From Ophioderma brevispina (lineage: Eukaryota; Echinodermata; Ophiuroidea; Amphilepidida; Ophiodermatidae): a stretch of 64,000 nt of DNA. Both the position numbers and the translations under genes were made by a program. The notes under the pieces were generated by a model, which was given only the letters and a program-made list of their open reading frames with translations, did not search any database and had not been told where the DNA came from. Every line of letters starts with the position of its first letter. Position 1 is the stretch's first letter. The stretch lies in NCBI GenBank assembly GCA_023653785.1, contig JAMKCH010056933.1, positions 44,652-108,651 of the forward strand, given 5' to 3'. Of the stretch, positions 1 to 13,500 are shown one piece after another.

Positions 1-345
1 ATAGCATGCATCGACCCCAAACCCTATCTGTAAACTTCGAAACAGCATTTTAGTCCATTTTAATGTGAGAGCTAAAAACATGATTTTGTAAGCCCACAGA
101 GTAATGTGTAAAATTAATATTGGCGACCAAAAGTGGGCACGTTTTCGCTCTTAATTCCAAACCAAACATCCTTATCCCCTAAGATTTCACAGGGTAAAGG
201 TAAATGAGAAAAATAGTGCTTTTTCAGATACCAAAATTTGATCCAATTCGGTAAAATCTGGGGTTCTGGGGATTAGTGATCGGGCCATCATGCCCGTTAA
301 GCTAGGAAGCATGATGGAATTCAACAAAACAACAAGTGAGTGAAG
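1..345 (+). repeat. Dispersed family A, copy 1 (cut by the window edge)
   Basis: This stretch aligns by eye, in order, with the interior of the complete element at 19352-20050. Shared landmarks are the block around GCTAAAAACRTGATTTTGTA, the AAATTAATATTGG block, CCAAACCAAACATC, a tract reading AATGAGAAAAATAGT, and GGTAAAATCTGGG near the end. Scattered substitutions and small indels show that it is an old copy. The left inverted end lies outside the window. No coding capacity is visible, so this looks like a non-autonomous DNA element. Confidence 0.8.
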
Positions 346-1965
346 TTGGAGGGTCACCTCAAATAATCCTGGAGTCATCGCCCATCAAGAAAAAATGGGG
401 GGAACTGGATACCACAGGGCCATTACACAGTGGGACGAGTAAGGGCCCCAATTTTGTGTGTTTTTTTTTTAAGGGTACCTATTTTGCAAACTTGGCCTAT
501 ATGTCAGCATTAGGGTGTTGCAAATCTCTGTTAAAGGCATAACACAAGTGACAGATGGCAAAACGGTGTCTTAAGGTCATGATCCAAGGAATTGCATTAG
601 GACAGTGCATATGAATGGTACTACAGACTATTATGGTGTCAAGAGGTAGGCATGTGTGTTGGGTGTCTTTATAGCGAAAGGCTCATTCATATTTCAGAAT
701 GTAGGTTAGTAATTGGTGAGCATTACAGGCCCGTGAAAGGGGCCCTTTTTTCTTCGGAGGGTGGTCAGTGTTTTGGGTGGGAAATAGGAATGTCTTCTCT
801 ATGATGATAACATGTCAGATGATAGTGATCAAACCTCATTCAAAGTGGCAAAGTCCCCAAAATCATTCAAATAGTAGAGCAATGCAAACTGCAAACCACA
901 AGCCTATTTTGGCAATCTGATGTGGGCTGGCCATGGGTGGTCCCATGACTTTGTTCAGTGCACATTAATGTTAACGAAGATACGATAAGAATTTGAATCT
1001 ACCAATTCCAACGTTTTTGGAATGATGAAAATTACTGCTTGAAACCTCATTACACATCTAGAATTTTCTGTTAATGTTTCTTTTTAAAATTGGGATTTCT
1101 GGTCCCCATCATCTGCAAACCTGGCATTTGTTGTGATATTGATATCAATGCCCCCTCCCTGGAATAGACCACAATGCTAGCGCTATAAACTGTTGTTGAC
1201 ATCTGAAGTGTTTTGTTTATACTGTTCAGACATCCCAAAAGCATCCTAACAATAAAGTTAACTATTTCCACATCCACCTACGTGTTACACTTGTGTAATA
1301 TAAAAAAAAACATGCAAAACACATTTGTGAAAAGAATTGTTTCAAAACTAAGATCTACGTCGGTCTGTTTCTAAATAATATTCGGCAGGGTTTACTAATC
1401 TCTACTCTGATTACCTTGCTTTATTCACATTGGAAAAGAAAATTGCTTGTAAGGATCTTTTTTATGGGAGCACGGTACGTTGGCCGACTGGTACGGGTGA
1501 TATTTGTTCGATAAAAATTTACAATGAAACAATCACCTTACAGAAATAGGCAACCACCTCTAATCATTTCCTTTAACAATTAGATTTCCACACGTGACGT
1601 ATCAAGCCGACTACAGTGCTGAAATATTGTCTAATTGGGTAAATTTGTTTTTTTTTAAATTTCTCAGCAAACAAAAACAAACAAAAAAAAGGTGGGCATT
1701 GTTCCACTACCAATTCAGAATCACAGTAAAAATGCACTGAAATAAGGTCTAAACAAGCCTAGTCTTATTTGAGAAAATTGAGGGTGCTTGTGTGGCAAAA
1801 TGTCCTATGCCTTTAATTCATAATGTGCACATATGGAATAGCAAAGTTCTAGATGCCGATATTTTACCCACGACAAGCCTAAACTGCAGAACATTCCAGT
1901 TCCAATTAAAGGTGGGTGACCCGATTTGACAACTTCATCCCCCACTTTGCTCCATCAAAATTGAG
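346..1965. other. No gene seen; single-copy DNA with one repeat fragment
   Basis: AT-rich sequence with only short, unconvincing open frames. Apart from the family C fragment listed separately, I see no splice-bounded exon, RNA gene or promoter. At about 1746-1770 there is a fragment (AAACAAGCCTAGTCTTA) resembling the 6.2-kb tandem repeat. Confidence 0.6.
830..1045 (+). repeat. Dispersed family C, old copy without tail
   Basis: This segment is homologous to the polyA-tailed insertion at 15819-16109. Both carry CCTCATTCA, then TGCAAAC..CAAACCAC, then CATGGGTG.TCCCATGAC, then CCAACG.TTTTGGAAT in the same order. Here the homology fades after about 1040 and there is no polyA tail, so this is a decayed or 3'-truncated copy. 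Its presence shows that the 15.8-kb insertion is a mobile family and not unique filler. Confidence 0.7.
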
Positions 1966-2105
1966 ATTTTCACATCAGAAGAAAGATATTTTTCTCATTA
2001 CCCCAGTGAAATTTAAGCCCAGGAAATGTTTCCTTTGATGTTATGAACAAAAATGTTTCCAAATGAGGTCGACCACAATAATTAACACAAGTGTCATGAC
2101 ACTGA
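1966..2105 (-). repeat. Dispersed family A, fragment
   Basis: Reverse-strand match to family A. CAGAAGAAAGATATTTTTCT, a CTCATTACCCCAGTGAAAT stretch, GATGTTATGAAC and GAGGTCGACCA follow the order seen in the reverse complement of 19620-19740. It is highly diverged and lacks both inverted ends. Confidence 0.65.
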
Positions 2106-5100
2106 CCTAGGAACAATTTAGTACACATTTTTGCTGCTGCTATCCAAAAGGCTGGACCATTTTTACTCAAAATTTATTATCAGATGTTTTTGGCGACATG
2201 TGGGGGAACCTATGAAAAACTTGATCATGATCAGGTCACCATCATTTAACACCTCTTATGTACACAAAGGCAGCATTTTATAATACCTGCCGCATGTTTT
2301 GATCGAGATCTCGATCACTTGAGCACAGTAAGTGTTAATGTGCATTTCAGTACATTAAAATTCCAAATTTAACTATTTTTATGATCAATAAGGATAACAA
2401 TAGTCATCCAAAAATGTTCCAATTTTAGAACAGCTCAAATTTTTAGAAGCTTACCTTTGGAAACGATTTCACACAAGCTGAAGAGTACACATGTCCCCTA
2501 TATTAGATGCCCTTATTTTGAAATAATGCTACCCCTTTCTTTTGACTTAATTTATAGTCAATTGCCACTCCATTTTGAAGCTCAATTACAACATTCTGCC
2601 ACTTGCAAAAGTGTTACAAAACTGGTACAGTGATGCATGAGTGTGTAACAAATGTGTCAGTATCTCTTCCATTTGGTCTCACTTCACAGGCACGGCTCAT
2701 AAATGTACCAGGACATGCTATCCCAGTGGGAAGGGGGTGATCAAACACGCGGTCACCCAAAATATTTACAACGGGCATCAAACTGCAACTCAATTTGCAA
2801 TGTCACATGAATTAATCATGGTCTTGAGGGATTTCCTTTTAATTGCATTTTGTCAGTCTTCTCTGCTTTGTCAAATGCGACTTCATGCTTTTAAATCTAA
2901 ACAAGAGTAAGTGAGAGAAAATCAAGAGAAATATCCGCAAGCGTAACTTTGATAGATAGGTACAATGAAAGTTGTTCAATTGGGGAACATAAACCCAAGC
3001 AAGGAATCACAAGTTAGTAGAGGGGTAGAAAAGCCGCACTGATAACTGTAAAGACCATGGCATATCTTGGGGGTGCTTTCACCCCCCTCCCCCGTGCCAA
3101 AACATGCAAAATCAGCCTATTTTTGGCTTTTAGAGGTCCTTCCGCCCCCGGGGTCCCCCTCAAAAAGCAAGGTCTGGATATGCCAGTGGGAAAACTATAC
3201 AATCAGATGCAATGGAAAACGCAAGTCATCTTACTAACTAGCAAAAGCAAAGCAATGTTTTTGCAGGATAAATTGATGTGATGCGACCTCTCCCAGCTGA
3301 CTCTAATCTGATTACAAGCATTTTCAGCAGATGACATCTCATCAATAGTCGGAGCAACGCACCTTCCTAAATGACCCGTCAGATATCAATCGGGCTGGTC
3401 AGCAATTAACCCGACTTTGCAGCATTTTAATTTGCTCACCAGCTTACCTCCCCGCAATATACATGCTCGGATGCACATGTTTATGGGCTTGGGGCTTCCC
3501 AGGGGGCGGTAAACATGCAATTTTGTCACCCTTAATTCTTATACAGAAGGGAAAATCGTGCTTGTCATTCTCCATCAAATATTCCATTAATGTGGGATTT
3601 ATTTCTGATATTCCTTTCCAAAATGACAGGGAGTATTCCGCATGTTTCTTCTCTTCTTATGCGCATCAGGCTGCCTAATAAGATATTCAACGGCATATTA
3701 CCGCAACCAAGGCTATGACTGGTTCTCCACTTATTCTCAAAATGTGCTTCCCATGGGCTCATTGAGATCTTGAATTACTTCTGTACCTTACAATTCAAAG
3801 TATTCATGATCAGATATTACTCTCCCAATTTTCTTTTTCCCATCTATGAATTCAATGTCATTTTCAGCACTTGTAAATCAATATATCCCCCACAAGAATT
3901 TTGCTCGAACCCTCTCATGTCAGTTAGCAGCTCAAGGCATTCATATTTTGATAATGCGAGTTAAATTACAAAAACAAAAACAAGCAATTCCAAACCAATC
4001 ATCTCTACCTCACCTGACACAACCATCCTGATCTTTTAATGCAAATCGATGCGAGGAAGTACTACCTATCAAACAGCAATCATTACTTAATTTCACGCCA
4101 CATTTTCCCCCTAAATTATATTTAACAATCCTTGGCATTGGAACAATTTGGTTGTCAAGACTCTTGAGTGAGGAAACCCAGGAATGCAATGAAAAAAGAG
4201 GTTTATTTAGCAAGCAATCCACTGCTAGCCGCGGGGGCTTACATAGGACTCACAATATGGATGGCCGGGTAGTTGCATATCTATTCTCTCAGATTTACAG
4301 ACCTACGGGGATTTTGTCTGTTGAGTTTGGCTTGCCAAATGCATGTAGTTACAATTTTCAAGAGCTTCCCCTCATTCTACACCAAAAAATTGTCTTTGTA
4401 CTCCGTTTTCTTTGAGGCACAAATATGAAAAGAATGTCGCACCAAGCCCCCGAAATTTAAAATCGACGGTGTGTGTGTGCAGAGTTGAGAAAAATTGCAC
4501 TCCTCGGCAACGCGTTTTCAGTGAGTCTATTAAAAACAATTGTTAGTCTTTCAGTTCACGTAATCTTTGAATACTGCGCCAACCACTGAGAGAGCGCTCC
4601 TGGTGATTCTCAATGACAGAAATGGGTTCAATTTTGTAATTGTATGCCCCGCTGCATCCTCGTCAAAAGACTTTGGCACTGCGAGGTATTCACACACGGT
4701 ACTACAATTTCAACCATGTGTGTCCCGTCTGGAGTAGTGCTCACCAAGGAGATTAGTGAAGGCCCACGTAATATTGCATTGGGCTGCCATTACTACTTGC
4801 TAGTGCTACCAGTAAATGTAATTCGGCTTGGCTGGGGATGAATAATTCACAGTGGGGAGTTCACTGAAAGATGTTAAATTATATTCCATTGTATCAACTT
4901 CAATCTGTTACTTATGTGGTTTTCAAATCAAACTGTAGGATTAATGGCTATTATGCTCACCCAGAAATATCGAAAACAAGAATTACTCAACAGATTTATT
5001 TTAAACTTGGTTCTTATAAAGAATAAATTTCAGGGCACATTCCTTCCAAAAATTCTTGTTGCTACTTTTAATTTCTTTGGTTTTATCATTTTAAAAAAAT

Positions 5101-6200
5101 CCCTACGTTTGAAGTATATAATGATTAATTTTTTAATTTCAAATCTGACGAGAGAATTTTTCAAATTTAATTCTCTTTGATGTGACACCTTATTTGTTCA
5201 AATTGAAGGTTGTACTTCTTTGTAAATAATAGTTATTAAGATTGGCATTCTAGTATTTGTAGGAAAAAATATTTTAAGTACTAACATTACCTATATCAAA
5301 ACACCACTAATTTGTCTTGGCCAGTACACAAAGAAATAATTTTTTCTTCAAATCCAAAACATTTGAAAGAATACAAAAAACCCCTCATAGATAATCTACA
5401 AATTCAAGGGGGAAATGCAACAAAATGTAGGTTTTTTTTACAGTTTGTTCATTTTTGACCATTCTTGCACAGTGTAGTCTATGGGAAATTGAAACCATAA
5501 AATATGAATTTATTAAAAAATGCCTTTGCTGAAAATTGAAATTGGCATACATGTTTCTGTCACCATCTCATTCCAAGCAATTTTCAACATAATCTACCCA
5601 GGACACTGTAGTCAATAATCCTACCTTAAATAAGATTATTTAGGGAGTTGGGAATCAAAATTCTCAAAATAATTTCACATTCACTATGCAAAATACAAAC
5701 TTAGTATGAATTTCAATTATGCTGCATTTCAAGTATATACAAGCTTCAAGTTTCATTTACAACACATGTAAATGGTTACCTTTTCTTCTCTGTACTTTCA
5801 AAATTTGTCTTATCTGACCAATTTTTACCATGAACCACAACTATTTCCTTGATGACAATTTTTACACTGGCCAGTCAGTCTTCTCAATCTCACCTGGGAA
5901 ATGCTCCATACAGTCTTGTTTCCAGTTGTTCCTCACTAATGCTCTCTCTACCTGCTTCAGTGAGATTGGATGAAACCTAACCCGCCCACTGAAATCGCTT
6001 TGATAAATGCTAAGATTTCTTTTTGGGAGTAACATATTCATTCATACATGTACTTCTTGTAACGGGGCATATGCAGCTAGCATGTGAAATGCCAAAAATC
6101 TATGTGGGTTCCTGATTTTCTATTTTGTCCCGAAAACAATTTAATAGCTTCCAAGCAGCTCTTCCTTAACACTTCAATCCGGGTAGATACAGTATAGATT
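2106..6200. other. No gene seen; low-complexity and single-copy DNA
   Basis: No exon with start or splice logic could be supported. Donor-like GTAAGC sequences occur on the minus strand near 2455 and 3446, but no convincing coding stretch precedes them. The section 4900-5800 is very AT-rich. Confidence 0.55.
3057..3188. repeat. Possible small GC-rich inverted element
   Basis: A C/G-rich island inside AT-rich DNA whose ends are loosely inverted: TGGCATATC at the left and GATATGCCAG at the right. The inner sequence holds runs of C and G (GGGGGTGCTTTCACCCCC). Overlapping open frames exist on both strands, as expected of a short GC-rich repeat and not of a gene. No second copy was found in the window. 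Confidence 0.35.
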
Positions 6201-6211
6201 ATAACACATAA

Positions 6212-6437
6212 GTCGGTGGTTTTAAGATGGATTCCCTGTTTCAAATGAATACAAACAAGCTTAGTCATAAGACAGTGGCTTTTGAGATGACTTCCCTGAC
6301 TGAAGTTAGTACAAAGATGCCTAGTCTTAGGTCAGTGGCTTTTGAGATGGCTTCCATGTGGGCACTTGGGAAGTTATCCGATCATTTGGCAAGCCATCTC
6401 AAAATCCACTGACCTAAGATTAGGCTTGTTTGTATAC
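6212..6437. repeat. 60-bp tandem repeat closed by an inverted copy
   Basis: Three direct units begin near 6212, 6271 and 6331. Each contains GTCAGTGGCTTTTGAGATGG or a close variant, followed by CTTCC and then ACAAACAAGC-TTAGTC-like sequence. The segment 6393-6434 is the reverse complement of the same unit (GCCATCTCAAAATCCACTGA onward), so the block can fold into a long hairpin. Related fragments occur near 1746 and 31040, which marks a dispersed family. Confidence 0.75.
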
Positions 6438-6874
6438 AATGGAGTACATTTCATGCTGATTCCATTTTGGTCATGCAAGTGCATAATTTTGAATTTTTTT
6501 AGCAAAATAATGTTGATCTCTGGGCGACTTCAGTTGCCTGCAGAAACCACATTTTTTTTACACTAAATTCAATTTTCCACCTCCTCCCTCAGTTCCAATT
6601 ATAGATGTTGGAAATTGGACAGGGAGCAAGCAAAACAAGTGCCATTGATAATGCTCACAAACCAAGGCCACACAAATTACTGAGCACTGTAACCATAATG
6701 TAAGTAGTAGTGGACTGGGTCCTTTGTGGGGAGGCCAGGGCACGCATCACAGTCAATTTAACCAGAGACTGTAACGTTTGGATAGAAAATGCTTTTTGAT
6801 TTGGAGAACACACAAGCCTCGAGCGAGGCTGCAGTAATTTTAAAGAAGCAGGCAGTATTATTGCTTTTGTTACA

Positions 6875-7133
6875 TGACGTCAGGTTGGAAACGGCGCCGG
6901 ACTAGTCTCTACCCGATGCCCCTCTCGCTTTCATCAACGCTCAATGACCGTGTATGTAGAGTGCTATCTACTGAAGATAGCCACAATACAGACTGGTCAA
7001 CCAGACTTTGCAATAAGCACATTGGTTTAAATGAAACTCAGCCTGCCCACATAACAAACACCGTGTCATTCTATTACTTCCTGGGTTCATTTCCCCCCTT
7101 CTCCTAATCGCTGATTGCCAAACTGTGACGTCA
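6875..7133. promoter_or_regulatory. Two perfect CRE palindromes and a GATA-type inverted pair
   Basis: TGACGTCA occurs at 6875-6882 and again at 7126-7133. Between them, 6964-6980 reads CTATCTACTGAAGATAG, an inverted pair of GATA-type half-sites (CTATCT and AGATAG) with a 5-bp spacer. CRE palindromes are the known binding site of CREB/ATF-family bZIP factors. Function here is inference. The block lies directly left of the CpG-rich inverted element at 7401-7595. Confidence 0.35.
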
Positions 7134-7400
7134 ACAGAGGGACACTGGGCAGTAGCTTATTTCTTCAATCCACTCAACAAGGCACATACATATCTCTGAG
7201 GCCCATTGATCAAACCCTACTAATGCCAATTAGCAAAGAAAAGTCTTTCTAAACTACTTTCTTGACACATATAAACAATTTTAACTCTCTCAATCTCTTC
7301 AGACATTTATATTTTTCATATTTAAAAAGGTATTAAAATATGGAGTCTATTTGTTCTTGTTTCACAATGCTGAATATTCTTCTTGAAGACACTAAAGTCG

Positions 7401-7595
7401 CTGCCAGAATTGTTCAGAGGTCGGCAACGCGCGCGTCGCAATATCTGCATAAAAGGGGCGGAGACTATGGGTAGCCTCATACGCGATTAACCAATGGGGA
7501 GGCCAACCTACTCAAACAAGCCAATCGGGATTCACTTCCGTGTTGACGCACGTCACGCTCGGCGCACGGTAAATAACTCTGAACAATTCTGGCAG
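7401..7595. mobile_element. 195-bp element with perfect 19-bp inverted ends and promoter-like core
   Basis: The left end CTGCCAGAATTGTTCAGAG (7401-7419) is exactly the reverse complement of 7577-7595. The interior is CpG-rich, unlike its surroundings. Read on the minus strand it carries, in order, a CRE-like GTGACGTGCGTCA, an ETS-like ACGGAAGTG, two ATTGG (inverted CCAAT) boxes, a GC box CCGCCCC and a TATA-like TTTTATGCA. No clear target-site duplication is visible. It may be a MITE, or an inverted pair bounding a CpG-island promoter. No coding exon was found next to it. Confidence 0.6.
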
Positions 7596-10500
7596 AGAGT
7601 ATAAATGTCTAATTTTCTTGTCTTATCCTTTTTACTGAGCATATATCTCCTCTACAATTGTTTTCATATTTATCTACTTAAAGAAATCCTTGTCTTCATG
7701 TTTTGACACAGAAAGGCTACAAATAAGTAAGGACTCCCTAAAAATCTGTACAGAAAATGGAACAAGTTTGTTTTGAGCCATTTTGCTAACAGAAAATGAT
7801 GAGAAATGGTGATACTGCAATGCAGACAGTTTGGATTTGTTCATGCTATGAAGGTAACTTGTAATGTACTTTTATCATGACCTGTGTTGCTAACACACTA
7901 CTAGTTTTTTTACTACAGGCAAAAGCAGAAATTCATCAACAATAATATAGTAGCGGCCAATGTCGCAATCACAAGGTCTGCTGTATATGCCTCAACTATT
8001 GATTAGAAAGACTTTGCAATTTGCCACTGTTGTCCCCCTAAGGCAGGATAAGCCAGTCGGCCAGAAAAGACGAGTCAACTCGTCACACACAGTACAAGCA
8101 AGGACTTGTCCACGTCGGTGACTTCTGAACTTTTTGCAACCGTGTCACTGAAATTGAGTTCTAGACATGTTCACCCTACGATGGCCAAACCCTGTCACAT
8201 GTTTGGATTTCATCTCGCTGATCAAATACGAGAAGGCAAGAAAACAGGCTTATACATATCTTCAATTTTCTAGCAATTACCTACTGTGCACGTGTAAGCA
8301 TCAGACCCACGTGTACATGACATGACTGGGGGTCTCACAGGGACACAACTCTCTCACTCTATCTACAGCTTCATTTAGTTCTGACATTTTGGATGACATT
8401 GTGATGCATGTAACCAACTTTTGATGGAAATACCCTGTAGCATTTTTCTCCTTGCCAGGTCCCTCCTTTTTCTCAGCTTGGTGTATAACATGGCAGAATG
8501 CTATCGCCACATTTTTGTCAACTTATTCACAGGTTTTAATACCAAGTAACCACTGGATAACTAGGTACCCTTTTAGATAATCATCGGATCAGTAGTAAAA
8601 CACTTATTTGTTGTACAAATCATGAAGGCAAAATACCTATAAAAATAGATGGTGTACTATCAATTTTAGAAAATTGTATAACACAGTTATAAATATCACT
8701 CTCGCTCATGTTAACTCCATATTGTGCAGTTCTAAGTCTAACCTTCAAAGATTTAAAACATACCAAACTTGTAATTATGCAGTGTGTAACTATGTCCCTC
8801 CTGACCCAACATGACCTCTGACCCCACATGTATTGAGGTAGATCCAAAGTTCCACTCCCTCCAAGTTTCAGAAAAGTACAGTTTGCGCGATCAAGGATGT
8901 TTAGTTAGGTGGTCAAATTCTGAAATAAAGTTGCCTCATATTGTCATATTTGTAATTTAGGACTACTCATCTTTTTCCTAAAAAATAAACCAAAATGGAA
9001 CATCATAAATCATGGAAACTGCATTTCCAGATTGCTCATGTTCATGTCAACAATTATACACCAATTTTGTCAAGATCGAAGCGTTTTGAAAATTTGGCCC
9101 CCTGTACAATGATCAATCAAAAGAAGTTCAATGACCTTTATCACATTTTCACCCATATCTCTGTAACTGAACATCGCAGATATGCCAAACTATATATTTT
9201 CCGATTCCTTATGATTAGTCGAATCATTTGAGATACTTTTCAACAAAAGTGAACTACTTTACGATTAATTCCGCTTAATCCAAGATGGCCGCCAAAAGGA
9301 CCACTTGGGACAATATTTGATTTTGGTAACATCAGAATTCTTGAAGATGGCATACTCGTGCCAAAAATCACGGGGGTGACGGAGGGGCGGTAAAAGGACC
9401 ACTTTGCGCTGATTTTTCAAAATAAAAGATTCACTTTATGGTGATGAAATTTTCCAATTTTACCAAAAAATCTTTTTTGAATCTTGCACCCCTAAATAAA
9501 CCCTGTGTACAGCCCTGCTCCCACCCAAAACAAACAAATATTGCCTTGACTGTACTCTACTGTACATGCAATACATCCCAATACTTTTAATAACTTGCAA
9601 AACCATTGTGTTGTGTAGAGATATAGGTTGATGACTGCTCATGGACAAAATCAATGGCAGTCTGTTCGTCCAAAGAAAACATAGTCCAAAATGGGCTCAC
9701 GATTACATTACACTCTCTTATATTAAACTCCAGAAGTGATATGTGGTGTTATAGAGTATTGTGTAATAAACCTATTGATATAACACCGGCTCAGCAAATA
9801 ACATTAATAGCCCTGGTATTTGTTGTCTGAAACCAACACCGAAAACTATTTGCTGAAAAAAATGCCATTAACGGTCCAATATCATGCCAAGAAATTAGCA
9901 TAATTGATGTCACTTCTTTATTGATTCCTTTCAAATGACTGTAACCTTTCAATTTGTGCAGTCTCTGCTTTGTATTCATCCTATGTCAGTGCTTAATGAA
10001 CTGTTAATTCAGGGAGACAGTCTGAAACAATGCACTTGTTATAGCCCAAAGGAAGAGAGAGGTTCTCGTATTACACAGTTAACATAACTAATTAATGCTA
10101 CAAAATTATTCATGTCAATGCAGCTGGTCAAATATACCAGGAGCATTCAGATATCCCATTAAATTGGTGATACATAATTCAATGATAGTGTTTACTCTGA
10201 TGGCTTTAATTATGTGATGATTCTGTATCGGATCCCATCCTAAAATAATAACTGATACTAAACAAAGGAAATATATCAAAATAACAAAACAAAGACAAAA
10301 ACAAAAAAACAAAACAAAATATAAAAAAGAAAGTGAAAACTAAATCTACAAGTAAAACCAGGCATAAATTAAGCTCCTCAAATAACTTAACCACCAAGCA
10401 ATATATAACAACAAAGAAAGACAAAGTACTAATTTTGAATTTGGTGAATATTAGGGTTTTTTCTAGTTGTGGCCTTGGTGAAGTAAAAAATACACTTGGC

Positions 10501-13500
10501 CTTCCTATTTTGGCATACATTAGGCTAATTTTGCTTGACATACCTAATATTACTAGAAACAAAGAACTACATCTTTTCAATTATCTACATCATATCCAGT
10601 GTAATTCCAGTTATTCAACAAATAGTGTTTATTTGTATGCCTCTTTGGTCAGGGGTTTCCTGTTCTGGGTAGAGAAAAAAGAAAACAGCAAGATGTAATG
10701 GTCCAATATGGGGTTGCTGAAGGGCAAGTGTTCATTAAGACTCCATACTCAACACACATACAAAACATCCCATATTTACATTTCACCCCGATCCACACTC
10801 GCGTCTATTTTCACAGTTTAAATGTCCGCATGGCGAGTGCTGTTAAAACATCTCGGAATCTGGGTAATAGAGTTAACCCGCTACTCACCACTCCTTTCCT
10901 CTCTCTCACTCTCCGACAACAATACTGCCTGATGGAGTTGGCTTCAATCTCGCAGCGAGATGACAGGGCTCACTTTGATCCAATTCAGACGGGAATCCCT
11001 GGCAACACAGCTTAGTCCCCTGTGTGTTGATGACCTGCTATCCAATATATTAATGGCCCAAATTATAAACAGCACCTTGCAGTTTCTGATGTCATAAATG
11101 CTTCATATCTACCGGGATATGATGCACGAGGGCAGCCCAGTGGCAGCCATCTTGGAAATTTGCCTAGTTCATTTACGGTGTGTGCTCTGGCGGCGCTGAG
11201 TGAAAATAAAATATAATTTGTAGGGGAAAATGCTGTTATTCGTATTTACTATGGGATGGGAAAAGAGTGTTTTGCCTGTGGCAATTGAGTGGTTGTACAT
11301 TTTTAGCAATGCATGCAAGCATTCTTTTAAACACATCGCAATTGGGGGTTTCCCGCTTTCATAAGTTAATCTCCAAACACGTTTCAAACTGTTCATTCGA
11401 CCTGACACGTATTTTTATAATATGTGATTTCTGCTTATTCTACTTAACACAATATAAACAAGCCTTCTTGTGTGGAACTTGTTCCCCTACTTTTCCTAAG
11501 CAGAACTGACAGATCCCATCGGGGCCAGCATACATGCGAATTGCATCATTCATTTTACTCTGTTATGGCAATGCGTTTTGGAGAGAATAAATTAAGCAAG
11601 CACTAGACTAATACCATAATTGAAAATGCCTTCAAATGGATTGGCGCAATGAAACCCGCAGTGCCGTGCCATCAGTTTCGATTCTTCACTGGATAACATT
11701 TGATTGAAATAGGGGTAATGTTGTGCATGCACGCAACATCTGGCTGGAGTGCACACATCTTGGGGGCATCCAAATCCAGATTCAATTCTCAAAATCCCCT
11801 TTCGCTGCAATACCACTCATTTGTATTCCACCTGCACCGAATGTAGTGAGAAATGCAGATGTGTCGTGTGAATGCATCCATACCTTTACAAGCGATGCTT
11901 GTTGGCTGAAGATATTAGGCATTGGGTTGTGGGCAACAAGGCACCTTGAGGTGAAAACCAAATCAGGCTAGAGACTGCAGCCCGGGTTTTACACCTCTAC
12001 ATTTGATATTCCATCTGCTACCCAGCACCACCTTACCTAGAGCTTTGCAACCCATAACTGTTTCCATGACAGGGGGATAAAGCACGTCTACACATCAGGC
12101 CACGTTTTCCACCCCAATCAAAGCAATCACAGATTTTACGCTCCTTTTCTCTCCCCGAGGCCATGCAATGAGCGCAGCATAGCAATGATCGGCCAAACCT
12201 GTGCCAAACCGGTCTGACACGAACCTCTCTGCTGCATTTTTTCCCACCCGAATCTGATATGCAAAACAAATCGGTAGATGTAGCGTAATGCGGTATGTAT
12301 CAAAATTCTGCTGTGTGCAGCCGAATTTGTGAATTTATACAATATGGCATAGATTCGGGAGTAGGAGTACGATCAGTTTACCCTATTTTTCAATATCTGT
12401 GCAAATCCCTAGATGCTAGGAGAGGCCATTGCTCCCTTCCACACTGAACTGAAATGAGTTTACCGGGTATACTATGACACACGCAAGTCATGTGCTTCAC
12501 AAATTTCACACGAGAATCCAAAGCACAAACATGGCCGCTATCTTCACAACCATTGTTAGCAAATGGCACAAAATAAACTGTTGCCTGGTAATTTTTTAAG
12601 TACAGTTGATCTTTAATAGGATGTTTTTTTGTCTTTTGATTAATCGTATCTTATGCACACTATTCTACCTTCCTGACACACAAATAGTAAATATTTTGTA
12701 ATTTGTATAACAAAACAAGCAAATCTAGAATTATGAACAGCTGAAGTGTAAACTAAAAGGTGAGCCTGACATTATTCTGGGTATTATCTGACAGCAGTGT
12801 CAAACAGGGTATTTATCTCATAGATGAGGGATCTGCAGGCGAGCTAACTTCATGCTCCAATGGCGAATTTTGCTAGAATCCAGACCCTGCATATTGAACT
12901 CGGGTGTTAACGGCTCTACGCTATGCCATTACATGGAAACGAGCTTGCCGAATGCTTCTCAGCTAGTGTTACTATCAAAATGCATGCGTTCTGGCGCAAC
13001 TCGCCAGATGCGGTGAAGATAAAACACAAACATGGTGCTGGATGCCACTACACATGTACATCTGATCCTGTGCACACTACAACTTGGCTTCAATCCCAAC
13101 CTCCGGGGCTAAGTTCTAATAGCTATCTACTGAAGATGGGTGTTGAATGACAAGCACAGCATAACAGTGCATTACAACTTATCTTTCTCTATAGAGAGAG
13201 ATGGTGTGAGGGGGAGTGAGAAAAAGAGCAAATATTCCAACGTTCCAATGAACAGGCTCAAATTCTGACTGTCAACAAATTTGGGGCGTAACAGGCTTTT
13301 AAAAATTCCAATAAAGCGACCTGTTACTGCTATGAATTTTCCCATAAATCATCATTGAAAGGACAAATAAGTAAATTGATAAGTAACGACAACCAGTTTT
13401 ACCTACTGTCAAGCTCCGTTCATATTTTAATATCCTTTCCAGATGACATAAGCCAGAATCTTTCCCACCTAACCCCAATACAATCACATGATACAAGCTC

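Noticed and set aside
2455..3450. Minus-strand GTAAGC donors as exon ends
   Set aside because: Donor-like words alone are frequent; no open coding stretch with acceptor or start was found before them.
10206..10698. Overlapping 124- and 121-codon frames on opposite strands
   Set aside because: They arise from an A/C-rich low-complexity run; neither has a domain or splice signals.
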